Positions 63,884 through 64,000 of a stretch of DNA of 64,000 nt are shown here, in pieces. Each line of letters begins with the position of its first letter. Position 1 is the first letter of the stretch. The translations under genes were made by a program, and so were the position numbers. Where the stretch lies: assembly GCA_025454815.1 (NCBI GenBank), contig JALONR010000010.1, positions 1-64,000 of the forward strand. Reading direction: 5' to 3'. The stretch is from Bacteroidales bacterium (lineage in GTDB: Bacteria; Bacteroidota; Bacteroidia; Bacteroidales; VadinHA17). The notes under the pieces are model-generated. The model was not told where the DNA came from, did no database searches, and saw only the letters and a program-made list of their open reading frames with translations.

Positions 63884-64000
63884 ATGAATGTCAAAGATCT
63901 GTTATTTAATAAACATGTAGCATTAACCGGCGGATTCGTTTTCGCTTCCTCGTTTATCACAGCAGGTCAGGTAGACGAAAGGCCCAATATCCTTGTTATT
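63884..64000 (+). CDS. Sulfatase, N-terminal part (continues past window)
   Basis: ATG at 63884 opens 39 codons to the window edge: a hydrophobic signal region (VALTGGFVFASSFITAG) then ERPNILVI, which matches the first strand of type I sulfatases before the ADD metal motif. The rest lies outside. It is divergent from the GH71/99-like gene and is probably part of the same glycan-use locus. Confidence 0.72.
   Translation, partial: MNVKDLLFNKHVALTGGFVFASSFITAGQVDERPNILVI

Overview
The window reads as a chromosomal segment of a free-living member of the phylum Bacteroidota, most likely Bacteroidales or Marinilabiliales. The support is: -7 promoter elements of the form TAnnTTTG, once with a -33 TTG at 19 bases (before tRNA-Arg); C-terminal type IX secretion (T9SS) sorting domains on two secreted enzymes; a complete Bat (aerotolerance) operon; a BtuB/BtuG-type cobalamin system; a DUF4105/Lnb-type protein; and many glycan-active lipoproteins (GH92, GH18, sulfatase). 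T9SS domains argue against a typical gut Bacteroides. No prophage, insertion sequence, CRISPR array or rRNA is visible.

Layout. 0-3.7 kb: a 5'-truncated transglutaminase-like gene and a GH92 alpha-mannosidase. 3.7-12.3 kb: a cobalamin riboswitch followed by a six-gene operon (BtuB, BtuG-like beta-propeller lipoprotein, secreted lysyl-endopeptidase-like protease, BtuF, BtuC, BtuD). 12.3-17.9 kb: housekeeping genes (TlpA-like thioredoxin protein, ComB-like phosphatase, YihY/BrkB membrane protein, BioG-like esterase, AraC regulator). 18.0-21.6 kb: two tandem fused LeuC-LeuD-type hydro-lyases. 21.8-24.9 kb: tRNA-Arg, TrkH, a cold-shock protein and two VOC proteins. 24.9-26.3 kb: a methyltransferase remnant, a cytidylate-kinase-like gene and a 23-base tandem repeat array. 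26.3-37.8 kb: glycerol kinase, an Lnb-like protein, then the MoxR-DUF58-BatABCDE operon with two extra exported proteins.

37.8-44.7 kb: a lipoprotein, a cytoplasmic-looking molybdopterin oxidoreductase with a fused FeS/membrane-anchor partner, a trans-sulfuration PLP enzyme, uracil-DNA glycosylase and threonine aldolase. 44.65-48.7 kb: a compact five-gene minus-strand operon (lysine 2,3-aminomutase, two ATP-grasp ligases, a GNAT acetyltransferase, a small DUF486 membrane protein). I read this as a candidate pathway making and capping a beta-lysine-containing metabolite; it is the best candidate here for an undescribed system. 48.9-54.3 kb: GH130 phosphorylase, GH18 chitinase, EamA transporter, a small membrane protein and a sulfatase. 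54.4-56.6 kb: a VTC-DUF4956-DUF2490 trio. 56.7-58.3 kb: an SDR and a YceI protein. 58.5-64 kb: a more AT-rich glycan-related edge with a Kelch-membrane-SARP regulator whose signal peptide lies in another reading frame, a GH71/99-like T9SS enzyme, a repeat-rich divergent control region and the start of a further sulfatase.

Functional themes are B12 acquisition, envelope and stress maintenance, turnover of mannose-, chitin- and sulfate-containing glycans, and a putative beta-amino-acid pathway. All assignments were made by reading motifs; no database search was run.
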